From Vanessa cardui (Eukaryota; Arthropoda; Insecta; Lepidoptera; Nymphalidae): DNA of 64,000 nucleotides. The stretch spans positions 6,820,001 to 6,884,000 of the forward strand of contig NC_061154.1 of NCBI RefSeq assembly GCF_905220365.1. The letters run 5' to 3'. This document shows, in pieces, positions 12,640 to 24,299 of the stretch. The notes beneath the pieces were generated by a model. The model was not told where the DNA came from, did not search any database, and saw nothing but the letters and a program-made list of their open reading frames with translations. Numbering within the stretch: position 1 is the stretch's first letter; every line of letters begins with the position of its first letter. The position numbers were made by a program, and so were the translations under genes.

Positions 12640-13466
12640 TATAAAGGCCCGACTGACTAACAGTTAGTTGTCAATTCAATATTATATATTAATACGTTGA
12701 AATTGGAAGATTAAATTAGTAAAGTGATAATACGCTTTAGTATTACAACGAAAGGACGTCCCACTTATTTCACAACTATTTTGAAATACGAATGGGACAG
12801 TGTGATGTTCGCTCGCTTACTCTTTCGGGGATAATTATATTGTTCAATTAAAAGCGTCACATACAAAACTGGTACTAATTGTTAAACACAAATATACGTC
12901 CTTGTAACAGATAGTTGAATCAATTGTGTTGGAGTGATGAGCAATCGTACGCCATAGACGCCAGCTCGAAGCGACTTCTATTGTAATAATCAACTCCCTT
13001 TGTCTTTTATCGTGATTCTTCCGAAGAGTTGTAAATCACTTTAATTGTTTTAAAAGTATTTGTATTTATTTACAGATAAATCATTTAATGACAGTGTAAA
13101 TAAAAACAAATGTAGATTACCTAACAACATTCCTCTATATTATATTAAAAAGAGGTGAAATACATATGTTTATAGGCAGAGTTAAGTTCTGGAAATTATG
13201 TTCCAATTCCAATGGAAATTATTCCTTAGTGCTGTAGGGTACTAATTATATTTATATTATAAAATTTTGTTTGCTAATGAAATGTATCCATGCGTAATAT
13301 TTGATAAATTGTTTAATGTATCAATATAATTTTAATATTATTTGTATGTGTCGATTTAGGGTATATCAATTAAATTGTACGTACTGAATGACATCTGACT
13401 ATAAAGACTATTACGGTTCTATTTGGAAGAATCTAGTCCCAAATAATTTTGATGCGATAACATAAT
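12640..13466. other. AT-rich non-coding stretch
   Basis: Nothing recognised on either strand beyond short chance open frames. Confidence 0.5.
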
Positions 13467-13664
13467 CAACAACAACCGGTAAATTCCCACTGCTGGGCTA
13501 AAGGCCTCCTCTCTCTTTAAGGAGAAGGGTTGGAACATATTCCACCACGCTGTTCCAATGCGGGTTGGTGGAATACACATGTGGTAGAATTTCTATGAAA
13601 TTTGTCACATGCAGGTTTCCTCACGATGTTTTCCTTCATCGCTGAGCACAAGATGAATTATAAA
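13467..13664 (-). mobile_element. SINE family B, copy lacking its tRNA head
   Basis: On the plus strand it opens with an ACAACAAC tail (the complement of a GTT-type SINE tail), then AAATTCCCACTGCTGGGC, AAGGCCTCCTCTC, CCACCACGCTGTTCCAATG, GGTTTCCTCACGATG and GAGCACAAGATGAATTATAA. It stops before the tRNA-like head, consistent with 5' truncation during target-primed insertion. Confidence 0.85.
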
Positions 13665-16214
13665 GCAGCGTTCAGTCCTGAAGCTCCATTTGCCGTCTAC
13701 AGTTACCAGATATTTCATTTGAGTTTTTACCTGCACTGCTGAACAACAATGCGTGCCTCACATAAGGGCCTCGTCAATCGTGCATTTTAGATATTAAAAT
13801 CAATAAAACGTTATTAGTATGATATGTTTGTCACCAAGATTCACGATACGCACGATTGCCCCAACGAATATACAATATTCTGAAGAAAACATAAACTATG
13901 TATTAGTACACATTGATGAACACCATACGTTTTTAAGTTTATTTTGTTGATACAGATATACATATGTTCAAATCTAGCTAAACTATTTCAAAAATAATTT
14001 ACGTTAAAACTTTACCATAAAAAATGGAAACATTTAAATTAATCTAAATTATACAAGTAAAATTATGGAACATGTTTTTTTAATTGTAAGTAGAATACCT
14101 TACCTAACTTGTTATTTTTAATTTCTTTGAAAACTTTACTGAATACGTTTTTCTGTTCAAGTCAAACTTCGTATCTGAATATAGGGTTTGCATTTCCAAA
14201 CATTATATAAACAAACATTTATTTTTGTTTATGAAATAAATAAGTTTAAACTTTAATTGACTTCTCGTTGTGTTTCAACGTTTATAACGGTAACAAAAGC
14301 GAGTTTTGCAAATTCAAAAGAGTTTTGAAAACAATAGATATATTTGAAAGGTATCACGGGAGTGCTTTAAAGCCTTTTTCGTTTATACTTAGTATATATA
14401 TACAATGTCATTGTTTTTATTATATCAATCACGTTGCGATACATACAGCTAAAGGAAAGTCAGTTAAATATATCTACTAATACCTATGTTTCATCCAGAT
14501 AATACGTAACAACGAAATATACGTAATACCAAAATAAAATTCTACATTTAAATATTTAAGATAAATATAAGATGTTTCAATTTCACTGACCGTATTTATG
14601 TAGTTAATAATATTGTTAATACAAATCGAGCAATAATGTAACCAAATACTATGATTGATTGTTTTTTGCCTTTTTGAATTGTTTAGTATTAAGTAATCTA
14701 ACACTAAGCTTGTTTGGTCAATGTATTATTAATTGCTGGTACCGTAATGAAAAAAAATATTAATATATTCGTAAATCACAAATGAATAATAGATGCAAAT
14801 TCCACGAAATGATTTTAGAGGCTATCGACCTATATAGAGTTTGAACTGTACGTCTTTGTATTAACATAATATTATAAATAGATATGGTTTGGTGCAAAAA
14901 CGTTCCCCATGTGATGTTAAGTTTGCTTAATGCGGTCCATTATAATCAAAGCACGTTGCACTTGATTGTTGGCTCCGAAAGCGACGGAAGGATGTCCCGC
15001 TGTAGTAGCAGTGTGACTAGAATAGCATTATTTCATATATTATACACATATATTAGCTGCCGTGACTTCCTCATCCGCGTATACTTGACGCAACGAAAAA
15101 AGTTAAGAAATTAGAATACCGTCTTTTGGCTTTCGTTTCATTTCATCGTAATAATAACGGTTTTTGTTCAAGTGAAACGGTAACATATAAAGCCGTTTTC
15201 ATAGCTGTGTCATCGTTCACTGTCAAGAGTATAATGCATCAGGATACATCATACTTATCGCGATGTTGTCGCGCATCTAGGACGAAATATAGTTAGCTTC
15301 TAGGAGGCTTGGTTGCCGGTTTCGAATACAATATTTTTGTAAGGTAAGTTATTCATAAAGTTCAATTACTCTAGAATGATTGAAGTTTTTATAACAGTTA
15401 ATTAATAATAAATCAGGGGCGTATATTGAAAAATTAATCGATGATTTTTCTTTCTAATACGCATTACTGTGAAAAGCCAAATCTAATAATGTTTCATTTA
15501 GGAAATTAAACTACTTAATTTCAGAAGTTTCCAACTTATATATAAATATACATACAACAGCAAAAACCGAAAACAAAACGAACCCGAGTTTAAATTTTTC
15601 CGTTATTACAAAATTCACAATATCTATCATTCCCGTTAATATGCGCTTATCTAAAGCAAATATGTTTTTTGATTAGCGTGCTATCTGGTTCCCAAGAATT
15701 AGCAACGCCCGAAATACGAGTACAGGCACGTTAAACTACTACGTACGAAGCATACTTAGTTATTTATTCAGAAAGTGAATTTTAAACACTAAGTCAAAGA
15801 TTGTAATTTTACTATACGTTGATAAATTAACTTACAAACCAGAGTGCAGTATTCATTCAAATAACACTTGCATAATCACATTATTACATGATTATGAACA
15901 GCTGCATATTTAAATGGAAAATACGAATAAGTGGAGCTAAAGATGATATGTTTGTTTTAAATTTTTTCTTGACATTCGTTTCGTATCGCGTGACATGTAG
16001 CAATCAATTTCAACCAAATGGAAGTGTCTCATGCAGCAATCGCCCCAATGAGCAACGGTGGTCCTTGATTAGCTTAACCGCATGTTACTGCTTGTTCGAT
16101 ACCGCAAACATCTGTACTTTGAAAACAGACTAAATAATATGTGATTAAACTCTCGAACGGTTTATAAATCAACTCGAAACGTTTATATTTACTTCTCGTT
16201 ATACATTTCAGCAT
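13665..16214. other. AT-rich non-coding stretch
   Basis: No gene, RNA or dispersed repeat recognised. Open frames at 14268-14480, 14884-15114 and 15888-16133 show no domains and atypical composition. Confidence 0.5.
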
Positions 16215-16258
16215 TTTAACTTTACTCACTTTACTTTACTTTGCTTTACTTTGTTACT
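16215..16258 (+). repeat. (ACTTT)n-like simple repeat
   Basis: Variants of TTTACTTTACTTTGC are repeated immediately before a family C copy. The unit resembles the ACTTT-type tail of SINE B copies at 19.5, 29.7 and 53.4 kb, so it may be the surviving tail of a lost SINE, or simple-sequence expansion at an integration site. Confidence 0.6.
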
Positions 16259-16520
16259 TTTTTTTTATTGCAAAGATTGGCGTACGAGCATATAGTAATC
16301 ACCATCGCCCATAGACAATGACGCTGTAAGAAATGTTAACTATTCCTTACATCGTCAATGTGACCAATCTTGGGAACTAAGATGTTATGTCCCTTGTGCC
16401 TGTAGTTACACTGGCTCACTCACCCTTCAGACCGGAACACAACAATAGTGAGTACTGTTATTTGGCGGTAGAATAACGGACGTCTGGGTAGGTACAAAAC
16501 TTGACTACAAAAAGTCACCA
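16259..16520 (+). mobile_element. dispersed repeat family C, copy 4
   Basis: ATTGCAAAGATTGGCGTACG, CCATAGACAATGACGCTG, CTTGGGAACTAAGATG, CTGTAGTTACACTGGCTCAC and GGCGGTAGAATAACGG follow in the same order as the copy at 3828. A deletion removes the GGGCCACCTGATGG segment, and the 3' end is truncated after GGGTAGGTAC. The 104-codon frame on the minus strand at 16420-16734 is a shadow across this repeat. Confidence 0.85.
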
Positions 16521-16524
16521 CCAA

Positions 16525-17322
16525 AGACTGAAAGGCGAGTGATAAAGACACAAGACATAACATATTAGATGCCACGTGTGTCGGTTTCATTGGCGAACTG
16601 TTAACATTTTTAACATAGGCAATGATTTCCGATTTTATTTGAAATGGTAAAAATAATATGATAAAATATACAGTAAATATTTTCGTTTTGAAGTCGTGGG
16701 CATTAGGCTCCAGGTCAGTAGACGACGCCGGCAACGCGTTATCTATACGATCGTCAAGACTTGACCTACAATGCGTTCCAATGTATCAATTAACCGTGCA
16801 AGTTGAACGTTGCTGTGAGTAAAATACTACTTATAACGTACAGTGTTACCATACTACATAAATATTAAATAGTAATACCATATTAAAAAAACTGTTTCTC
16901 AAAAATGCTTATTATTTAAGGTATACTTCATTAGGTGTGTTAACAGTTACACTTTACAGTAGAACGGAAATTACGTCAAGACGTTAGTTGCGAAAGACAG
17001 TTGAATAAACGTATACGCCGCTTGTCCAATACTGATAGTATTAATTTTGTATGGATTTTTTTTTAATTTTTTTTCATATCTTGACTATGTAATTCACGTG
17101 TATTTCGATATAACTTCGAAACTGTTAAACGATTTTCAGCTTTCGTCACGGAATGAATTTATTCAGAGTATATTCTGTATGCGTTAAGCCTCACTCCGGA
17201 TTTTACGCCTCTACAACGTTCTGGGTAATCCGTAGTCACGGTGTAAAATCATTAAAATTAAATTGCATCGTTTTGCGACTGTTGATTTTTATATGAGATA
17301 TAAGATAATCGTTTTATACGTT
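16525..17322. other. AT-rich non-coding stretch
   Basis: Nothing identifiable on either strand. Confidence 0.5.
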
Positions 17323-17518
17323 ACTAGTTGTCGCCCGTGGCTTCGGTTGCGTTTTAGGGTGTTCGTTGTCAAGTGTTAGGCAGAAAAGTAGCTTATGTGT
17401 TTCCTTGGAGCTCAAGTTTGCTTTGCACCAAATCTCATCTAATTCGGTTCATTGGCTTGGTAGTGAAAAAGCAATAGACAGACAGACAGTGTTACATTCA
17501 CATTTATAACACTAGTTT
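17323..17518 (-). mobile_element. Helitron-like non-autonomous element, family H copy 3
   Basis: On the minus strand it begins near CTAGTGTTATAAATGTGAATG with a CTGTCTGTCTGTC run, continues through GATGAGATTTGGTGCAAAGC and TTGAGCTCCAAGG, and ends GCCACGGGCGACAACTAGT. The terminal motif and block order agree with copies at 5.3 and 51.9 kb. Confidence 0.8.
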
Positions 17519-17545
17519 AGATAATTGTTAAACGATCGAATAGGA

Positions 17546-17840
17546 GTCGAGATGGCCCAGTGGTTAGAACGCGTGCATCTTAACTGATGATTGCGGGTTC
17601 AAACCCAGGCAAGCACCGCTGCTTCATGTGCTTAATTTGTCTTTATAAATCATCTCGTGCTCAGCAGTGAAGGAATACATCGTGAGGAAACCTGCATGTG
17701 ACATATTTCATAGAAATTCTTCCACGTGTGTATTTCACCAACCCGCATTGGAACAGCGTGGTGGAATATGTTCCAAACCTTCTCCTCAAAGGGAGAGCAG
17801 GCCTTCAGCCCAGCAGTGGGAATTTACGGCTGTTGTTGTT
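17546..17840 (+). mobile_element. tRNA-derived SINE family B, full-length copy, GTT tail
   Basis: The head GTCGAGATGGCCCAGTGG supplies an A-box-like TGGCCCAGTGG and GGGTTCAAACCC supplies the B box. The body has CTCGTGCTCAGCAGTGAAGG, GTGAGGAAACCTGCATGTG, CGCATTGGAACAGCGTGG and CAGCAGTGGGAATTTACG, then the tail GGCTGTTGTTGTT. Two open frames of 71-84 codons here (17667-17941) are just readings of the SINE body. Confidence 0.9.
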
Positions 17841-17844
17841 ATAA

Positions 17845-19200
17845 CATATATAACATTACCAATTACCATGACAGACGAGATAGTTGTACAACTCAAAACA
17901 TATCAAATGCTGCTTCATTAATGTGTATAGAATTTTTCTAAATCAAACCAAAAGGATCGATTAAACAGTAGATTAACGCACAGATTGTTTTGGCTGATAT
18001 TCCCTGGTATTAAACAATACAAATTCATATCCATTATTGGAATGAAAGCGAGCATTTGCGTCGAAAGTTTTACTTTTATTTTAACCGAGCTATTTATTTT
18101 AAATTATAACTAATCTTCGTATAAAATAATAAGGAAAAAAGATTACGTAACCCTATTGGGTGTCTGGATACCTATCCATTTATGATGAACGAGCCATGAA
18201 AACACTTAGCGCGGGTAATTAAACTAGAACAGGAGCGCACGCTATCATATTGGCATTTAATTATGCAATCTCTCGCTAGCTTTGACGCACATCCTCGCCC
18301 GACCGCAACAAGAACTTGCTGTAAATTAATCGACCGTATGATTCAATATAATTGTATAAATTAATTCGCTTACATTTATAATAAACAGTGATTCTGAATA
18401 AGCTGTGATCTTATATAAGCACTGGTATACATTTGTTTGAATAATTAATAGTTATTCATTTCAATGTCACAAGCGAATGGCTACAAGCTTTATTATCAGA
18501 CACCAAAGGTCACTGTGTGTTGTTATTGAATACCAACTGTATAAGTTTTATCGTTTTATTAATTAATGAAATGAAAATTTTCATGAATTAAATATCAAAT
18601 TTATATCCCGCGTATAATAACTTTCACCGTATTTTATGTATAAAATAATTAGCATGATTTTCAATTATGATTACATAAACGCATATAATTCATATTAAGC
18701 AACGCGGAACAGGTTTAAAATGTTAGGCGTTTAAGTTTTATATCCACGGATACTGTAGTAAATCCATGTTGCTATTTATAGTAAAGAATTTTAAACGGGC
18801 ATGGTAAAGCGAAAGCATCGTTGCTTTGAGAGCGATAGTCTGATAATTTTATTACTGACACACGCACACAAGCACGAAAATACACGCGTCCTGTTTTAAC
18901 CAACTATAAAAAACGTTAGTTGTACTAAGAAAGAGGTTGTATATCATAATAAATTTATTCTGAATAAACTATGCCAATAAAATGTGTGGTCCTCTGTTAC
19001 TTATCATATTTGACAAATGAAGTCACGTAAAGTTCGTCTTTAACAGTATGTTATATGATTTAATTTAACATGACCGTATAGCTGGCACGATAATAGGAAA
19101 GGCAACTTAAAGAAATAATATTTGATATCAGATGAAAGGTTTTAATTGGCAAATTGAGAATTATTTATAAAAAATAATCTGTTTTTAAATATATTTATTG
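17845..19200. other. AT-rich non-coding stretch
   Basis: No gene or repeat recognised. The stretch around 18215-18310 is less AT-rich and contains several TAATTA/TTAATT cores, the type of sequence found in homeodomain-bound enhancers; that is only a suggestion. Confidence 0.45.
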
Positions 19201-19542
19201 ATTTACAAGACAGAGCTGAGATGGCCCAGTGGTTAGAACGCGTGCATCTTAACCGATGATTGCGGGTTCAAACCCAGGCAAGCACCACTATATATATATA
19301 TATATGTGCTTAATTGTGTTTATAATTCATCTCGTGCTCGGTGGTGAAGGAAAACATCGTGAGGAAACCTGCATGTGTCTAATTTCATCGAAATTCTGCC
19401 ACATGTGAATTCCACCAACCCGCATTGGAACAGCGTGGTGGAATATGTTTCAAAACCCTCTCCTTAATGGAAGAGGAGGCCTTATCTCAGCAGTGGGAAA
19501 TTTACAGGCTGTTACTTCACTTTACTTTACTTTATTTACAAG
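19201..19542 (+). mobile_element. tRNA-derived SINE family B, full-length copy with 9-bp TSD and ACTTT tail
   Basis: Flanking direct repeats ATTTACAAG (19201-19209 and 19534-19542) bracket a complete element with A box TGGCCCAGTGG, B box GGGTTCAAACCC, an inserted (TA)n near 19290, the body CGCATTGGAACAGCGTGG, CAGCAGTGGGAAATTTACAG and the tail GGCTGTTACTTCACTTTACTTT. The TSD and tail support LINE-mediated retrotransposition. The tail differs from the GTT tail of the copy at 17546. Confidence 0.9.
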
Positions 19543-19544
19543 CA

Positions 19545-21227
19545 AACTATAAATATATAATTACATATAATTAATAAAAGAAAAACAGGTATAAAAAGCT
19601 AGTTCATTAACAATCCACGTGATTCAAGAGAAAATATATATACTGCATGTATCATACAAAATAATATATAGATATAAGTTAAAAAATAAAACGAGCATTT
19701 TAACTTTTCTAACCGGAAAGAACCAATATTTTATTTATATTCTAAAAATTGTCTGTAGTTTAATAACAATAATAATTGTAATTCATTCCGCGAACATTCT
19801 AAATTGTATTCCAATTAATCTAATACTTAGAATCGTGAGATTCGATAAAATCGATAAAGGAGGTCGAGGGGACTTTACTTGATGTATTTAAATAACATGG
19901 GATAGAATGTAATAAATATAATTCATGCGATCGAGAATAAAAGTTCAAGATAAGTGGCAGGCGTTAACAGCGGAAAATTATTCTCAATAATATAAAGATT
20001 TTGTCAATGTAATGATTGGAGTTTTGTAGAAATTGTTCAAAGCATATGGAACCTCGCATTAGAAAGTAGAAGCTAACATCGTTTTATAATTGAGACCTTT
20101 GTTTAGTAAATGTTATAAAAAAAGAATTGAAGGTGTCATTAATTCATATGATATCTAGACAAATAGGATACAAAATTTGCCTCTTTAAAAATAAACATGT
20201 TGAATTCCTTACAATATTTAAAATGTAATGTTATATGATACACGTAAAAAGAAAAACAAACAGCCTTGCAAAGATGATAATCATATACAAGAATTACTTA
20301 AAAAACACCACAAAAATCCGGAAGAATCTTATGTTTCATACTTACACATCATTTACAAGGGAGCCCTCGGGGGTAGCTCCTGGGGTTACGAGATAATGTG
20401 ATAAGGCACGCGTTGCTAGAAGCCTTAAAGATTTTTGTACATAACAAAGTATTTGTAGGTACATACAAAAATTTATATATAAGTATATGTATCTGTTTGT
20501 AGAGGTATTTAACTAGCTGTTAGTCGCTTATGCACTGAAATGAGATTATCTCGGTTCCCGATAAAGCTATCACAAAGCCATATTCACGAACAATTAAATC
20601 CACGCTAATAATTTCCGATATACATAATGATTTAAATTAGGCTTTGATCGATTAATTACTTGCTATTGTCTAAAATACTTATACAATTATTAAATAATAT
20701 ATAATGCGCATTACTGATGAGCTGCGTGCAGTCAATTGTTATTATAAATATGTATAATAATAATATTACGCGGGAAGTTTTGTTTGGTTAACCGGTATCA
20801 CTTAGAAGCAGTCGCTTGCTAAGGAATATTTTCGATATGAAACATACTTTTACAATGGAATATTCTGTGGTATATTTTAAATATTAGGTAAACACAAAAA
20901 CTGGACCTACCTATATATAAAATAGACGAAGATTATATAAAATAATGTATATATATAGAAAATCTAAAGTTCCTCATAAGATGACAGAAGAAGCAGACAG
21001 ACGTTGGGACGACCACTTACGAGATAAGAGTAAAATAAAATAAAAAAGCATTTTGATTTATTTGTCACGTTGAAATATTATGTATGAATATAAGGCGCTT
21101 ACTATTTATAATTGTGGTAAGAACATATAAGACCCAGTTGTATCTGTGAGTTGGATTTATTTTATTATATTTGACAACTCGTTTTATTGCTTCTACTTAC
21201 CTTCATTTTATTTTTGGTCTAGCTTCC
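19545..21227. other. AT-rich non-coding stretch
   Basis: No gene recognised. A GC-richer patch at 20358-20395 (GGGAGCCCTCGGGGG and neighbours) stands out from its surroundings, without identity. A hexamer stem TAAGGC/GCCTTA at 20402-20427 is too short to call an RNA. Confidence 0.45.
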
Positions 21228-21282
21228 TGCGAGCTCGTCTGGGTACCCATTCATCATGTAGATACTAAGCCGTCAAACATCA
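21228..21282 (-). mobile_element. family C fragment
   Basis: GAGCTCGTCTGGGTACCC followed by TTCATCATGTAGATACTAAGC and CCGTCAAAC corresponds to the GCCCGTCTGGGTAGGTACC to TTCTACCGCCAAA segment of reversed family C. It is short and diverged. Confidence 0.5.
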
Positions 21283-21317
21283 AAACTAAACACATCTACA
21301 CATAACTCGTCCGCATA

Positions 21318-21405
21318 ACAATATCAATGGAACTATTGTAACATTGTGATCTATAATTAGGTACTTTGTATTATTGTTAAGATGTCCTAGGTGGCCTATA
21401 TCTAC
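21318..21405 (+). repeat. unclassified repeat G, copy 1 (inverted relative to copy 2)
   Basis: Shares ATTAGGTACTT, a GTAATATTAT-like stretch and AAGATGTCCTAGGTGGCC with the reverse complement of 26232-26312. No coding potential is visible, and neither copy extends beyond about 95 bp. Confidence 0.7.
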
Positions 21406-21409
21406 CTTG

Positions 21410-22975
21410 TCTCCAAGGTTGGCGCTTCGGCGATATAAGTACCTGTACTTATGTAAACTTGTATACGTTTTTTGTATCTGTGACCGTTTGCCGGTCGAAT
21501 TACTCTTTTTCATCCACTACATGTTCCTTTTGTTGTGTTCACGACGAGTAAATAATTAAACGAGAATCAATACAAAACGATCATAATTACTTTGATCAGA
21601 TTCAGAATTGTTAAAATAAAATTCAATACATATTATACCAACATTTCAAATTTCAAAATATTAAAAACTTTTTCATCATTATCAATTATAAATATTAATA
21701 TAATTTAAGAGATGCTGATTCTTTCAAGTAACATTTTAATAAGAGCCTCCGTCATCCTCAAGTTATAGGTTCAAATCTTAGCTACCTGCAATTGGGAATA
21801 TCAGTTATATCTAGATTAACCGGCAAGCATATTAGTAGTTCTAATTTATACCAATTAAGTGAAATAGCAATGTTGCTACTAAATTTAATTTTAAGTTCTT
21901 TGTTCAAATCGATACGAGCATGCGGGCACACCAGACTACTAAACTCAATCAAAATAGAAATAACCAACAAAGGCACGGACAGCACGTCCGCGATATTACA
22001 AAGATTAAATAATAAAAAATATATGTGTTCAACCTGCATGAAAATGAACAAATACTAACTGTACGCTTTTTTATGTTATTTTTTAATCGAGTACGTTTTT
22101 CTTGCACATTTGTATTCAAAAATTTGTAAAATTACAAATAAACATAGAATATAAATGAGTAAATCTCACAAAATCAATAGTCTGCTCACATCGCATAATA
22201 CTTGCGGTCCCTTAGAGGTGTCATTCTAAAGAGCTGTGAAGTTCTCTTTAACATATCAATTAATTGTAAGAGCTCTGGCCGGGGTTTAAGAGCGAACATA
22301 CAGTAATGTTGTGACATCCGGCTTAGCATAGGGCATTGAAATGTATGCAAATATTCCAACCTACTTTGTACTTGTTACATATTTAAAATTTAATTTCTTT
22401 ATTCAAATGGCAACCTTCATTATTTGTCAGAGCGCGTGGTGTTCGTGAAATTCTCATTATCAGGTAAATTTATGAAACTGGGTCAGATTTTGAATTTCGT
22501 ATGATAAGTGGTGGACAAAGTCGCTGTTTGAATTTCAATTGACTTCAGTTCACATCACTGGAACCGCAGCACGGAAGCTAAGCGTTGCAGTTGACGATCG
22601 TCCAAATGCACTGTAATCTACATATCTAATCAATAGATAAAAACCGTTATGTGAAAATATTTATTAAATAAATTAGTCTAAAATATATTTAAATAAAAGT
22701 GATACTGTAGTTTATTTGTAACGTTTTCGAATGTTAGCTTTGTAACGGTTATTCCTGTCTTTTCAGTGATATGAGTGAAAAAATACAAGTTATACGAAAA
22801 TCAGAGAGCAATCTTCAGATTTAGCAAGAATATGTCCATACTGATAGGGGTCTCTCTCATCGGAGCATAGGTATACTCCTTGTAAATCCTTATGTATTAA
22901 TAAAAATTATAGAAAATCTGACTACGCTTAGCTTACAAGGCGGTAACAGGTTTACAGGAAAAACCGGTCCATATA
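21410..22975. other. AT-rich non-coding stretch
   Basis: No gene recognised. The overlapping frames at 21782-22058 on both strands have no known domain and look like chance. Confidence 0.5.
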
Positions 22976-22979
22976 AGTT

Positions 22980-23165
22980 ATATTTAATAGTGTGGTGGTG
23001 GCTAAGAGTAGACCCGTCAATGCTTATACCACCCACTCAGTAATTCTACAGCCAATCAGCAAAACCTTTGTGCATTTTATATAAATGTGTTCCGATTCGA
23101 ACGTTGAGTGAGCCAGTGTATTAACAGACACAAGGGATATGACACATTGGATTCTGGACGAGATC
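22980..23165 (-). mobile_element. dispersed repeat family C, copy 5
   Basis: Minus-strand copy: GTGGTGGTGGC, CCACCCACTCAGTAATTCTAC, GTTCCGATTCGAACGTTGAG, GAGCCAGTGTATTAACAGAC and ACAAGGGATATGACAC. Diverged and truncated before the TTGGGAACTAAG block. Confidence 0.75.
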
Positions 23166-23372
23166 AATGTAAAAAGTGGTTTATATTTAGCTTAGAGCCA
23201 GTGAACGTGAGCTTCTAAATTTTTTTTTTTCGAGTATGGCAGGGTTTGGCTTTAAAATTCTTAATTTTATAAGCATTATTTTCTTATCGAAATAACTACC
23301 AGTAAATTTCACGTTATACGTTCAATATCGGTTATAAAATGTAGTCGAATATGGCTTGGTCGTAAACGTAAT
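23166..23372. other. AT-rich stretch with a T10 tract
   Basis: Contains a T tract at 23221-23230; nothing else recognised. Confidence 0.45.
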
Positions 23373-23445
23373 GTTATGTGGCGCAGTGGGCAGCACGTGG
23401 GTGGACTGGATTTGGGTTTGAACTCGTCGGATGCAGTTTGATGAC
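23373..23445 (+). other. tRNA-like sequence, possible SINE head or decayed tRNA
   Basis: GTGGCGCAGTGGGCAGC resembles a tRNA A box region, and GGGTTTGAACTC about 35 bp downstream resembles a B box. No cloverleaf could be drawn convincingly and no second copy is seen in the window. It is most likely the head of another tRNA-derived SINE. Confidence 0.4.
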
Positions 23446-23924
23446 CTATTTCGATGTACATGCATTTGCTTCTATTCTTATTTCGATTTATCCTTACCTT
23501 AAATCTTAAGCTATTTTGATTAATTAATGAAATATATTTACATAATATTATTGATTATTTGTTTGTAGCAATCGATGAATTCGTTTGAGAATGACGTAAC
23601 AAACGAATACCTGTATCGAAATGAAAATGTAAAGGCAATGCAGTTCAGTTAAATTTATTTTTTCCCTGTTTCTTGTTCGTTATTTTCAGCTATGGAGCTA
23701 AAAATAACGGATGGGCTTACTGTTATCAACACAAGGAGTTTCGATACAGGAGTGCATTGCACATCTAATATGTTATGAGAATTCAATTTAGAACGACGAC
23801 ATTCAGCCGATTATGATATATGTATGTGTATAAAATTTTAAATAAACATGATTATTTTTATTATTAATGTTATTAATTTCGAGATATTTAACATGTTTTT
23901 TATTTTGTGTAACTGAATAAATAG

Positions 23925-23967
23925 TCTATACCCGCCATAATACTTACCGTATTATGGCGGGTATAGA
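23925..23967. repeat. perfect 19-bp inverted repeat, 5-nt loop
   Basis: The left arm is 23925-23943 (TCTATACCCGCCATAATAC), the loop TTACC is at 23944-23948, and the right arm at 23949-23967 is its exact reverse complement. The arm is about 42% GC, well above the surroundings, so it is not simple-sequence noise. Confidence 0.9.
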
Positions 23968-24000
23968 TTATGATGTTTTCCTTTCATTTAAGTTTTACTA

Positions 24001-24150
24001 ATCAAAATCAAAATAAACTTTATCCAAGTGGGCTTTTACAAGCACTTTTGAATCGTCAATTAACAATTAAGTGAAGCTACCGCCGGTTCGGAAAGCAGAT
24101 TCTACCGAGAAGATCCGACAAGAAACTCAGTAGTTACTCTTTTATGTATA
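24001..24150 (-). mobile_element. unclassified dispersed repeat E, likely 3' end of a non-LTR element
   Basis: ATCAAAATCAAAATAAAC, then CAAGTGGGCTTTTACAAGC, TTTTGAATCGTC, ACCGCCGGTTCGGAAAGC and GACAAGAAACTCAGTAG resembles a repeat I recall as very common in butterfly genomes. The ATTTTG-type simple repeat at one edge would be a 3' tail if the element lies on the minus strand. Class and strand are inference; only one copy is present here. Confidence 0.5.
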
Positions 24151-24183
24151 ATATAATAAATATACTAATACCTTCTTCTTCCT

Positions 24184-24285
24184 TTCAATCGACTTCTATA
24201 ACAAATGTCATCTGAATCCGTCGTTCGTGGTTGCGTTACGAACATCTGAACATTCAAACTTTCGCATTTATAATTAAAGTAAGAT
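24184..24285 (-). mobile_element. Helitron-like family H fragment (5' part)
   Basis: The minus strand reads TTATAAATGCGAAAGTTTG, then TTCAGATGTTCGTAACGC and ACGGATTCAGATGAC, the typical beginning of family H-like elements, and stops before any CTAGT end. Confidence 0.55.
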
Positions 24286-24299
24286 AAGAACTTAGATAA

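Noticed and set aside
20402..20427. TAAGGCACGCG, identical to the first 11 nt of miR-124
   Set aside because: The rest of the mature sequence does not match and there is no extended precursor stem, only a 6-bp TAAGGC/GCCTTA pairing; treated as coincidence.
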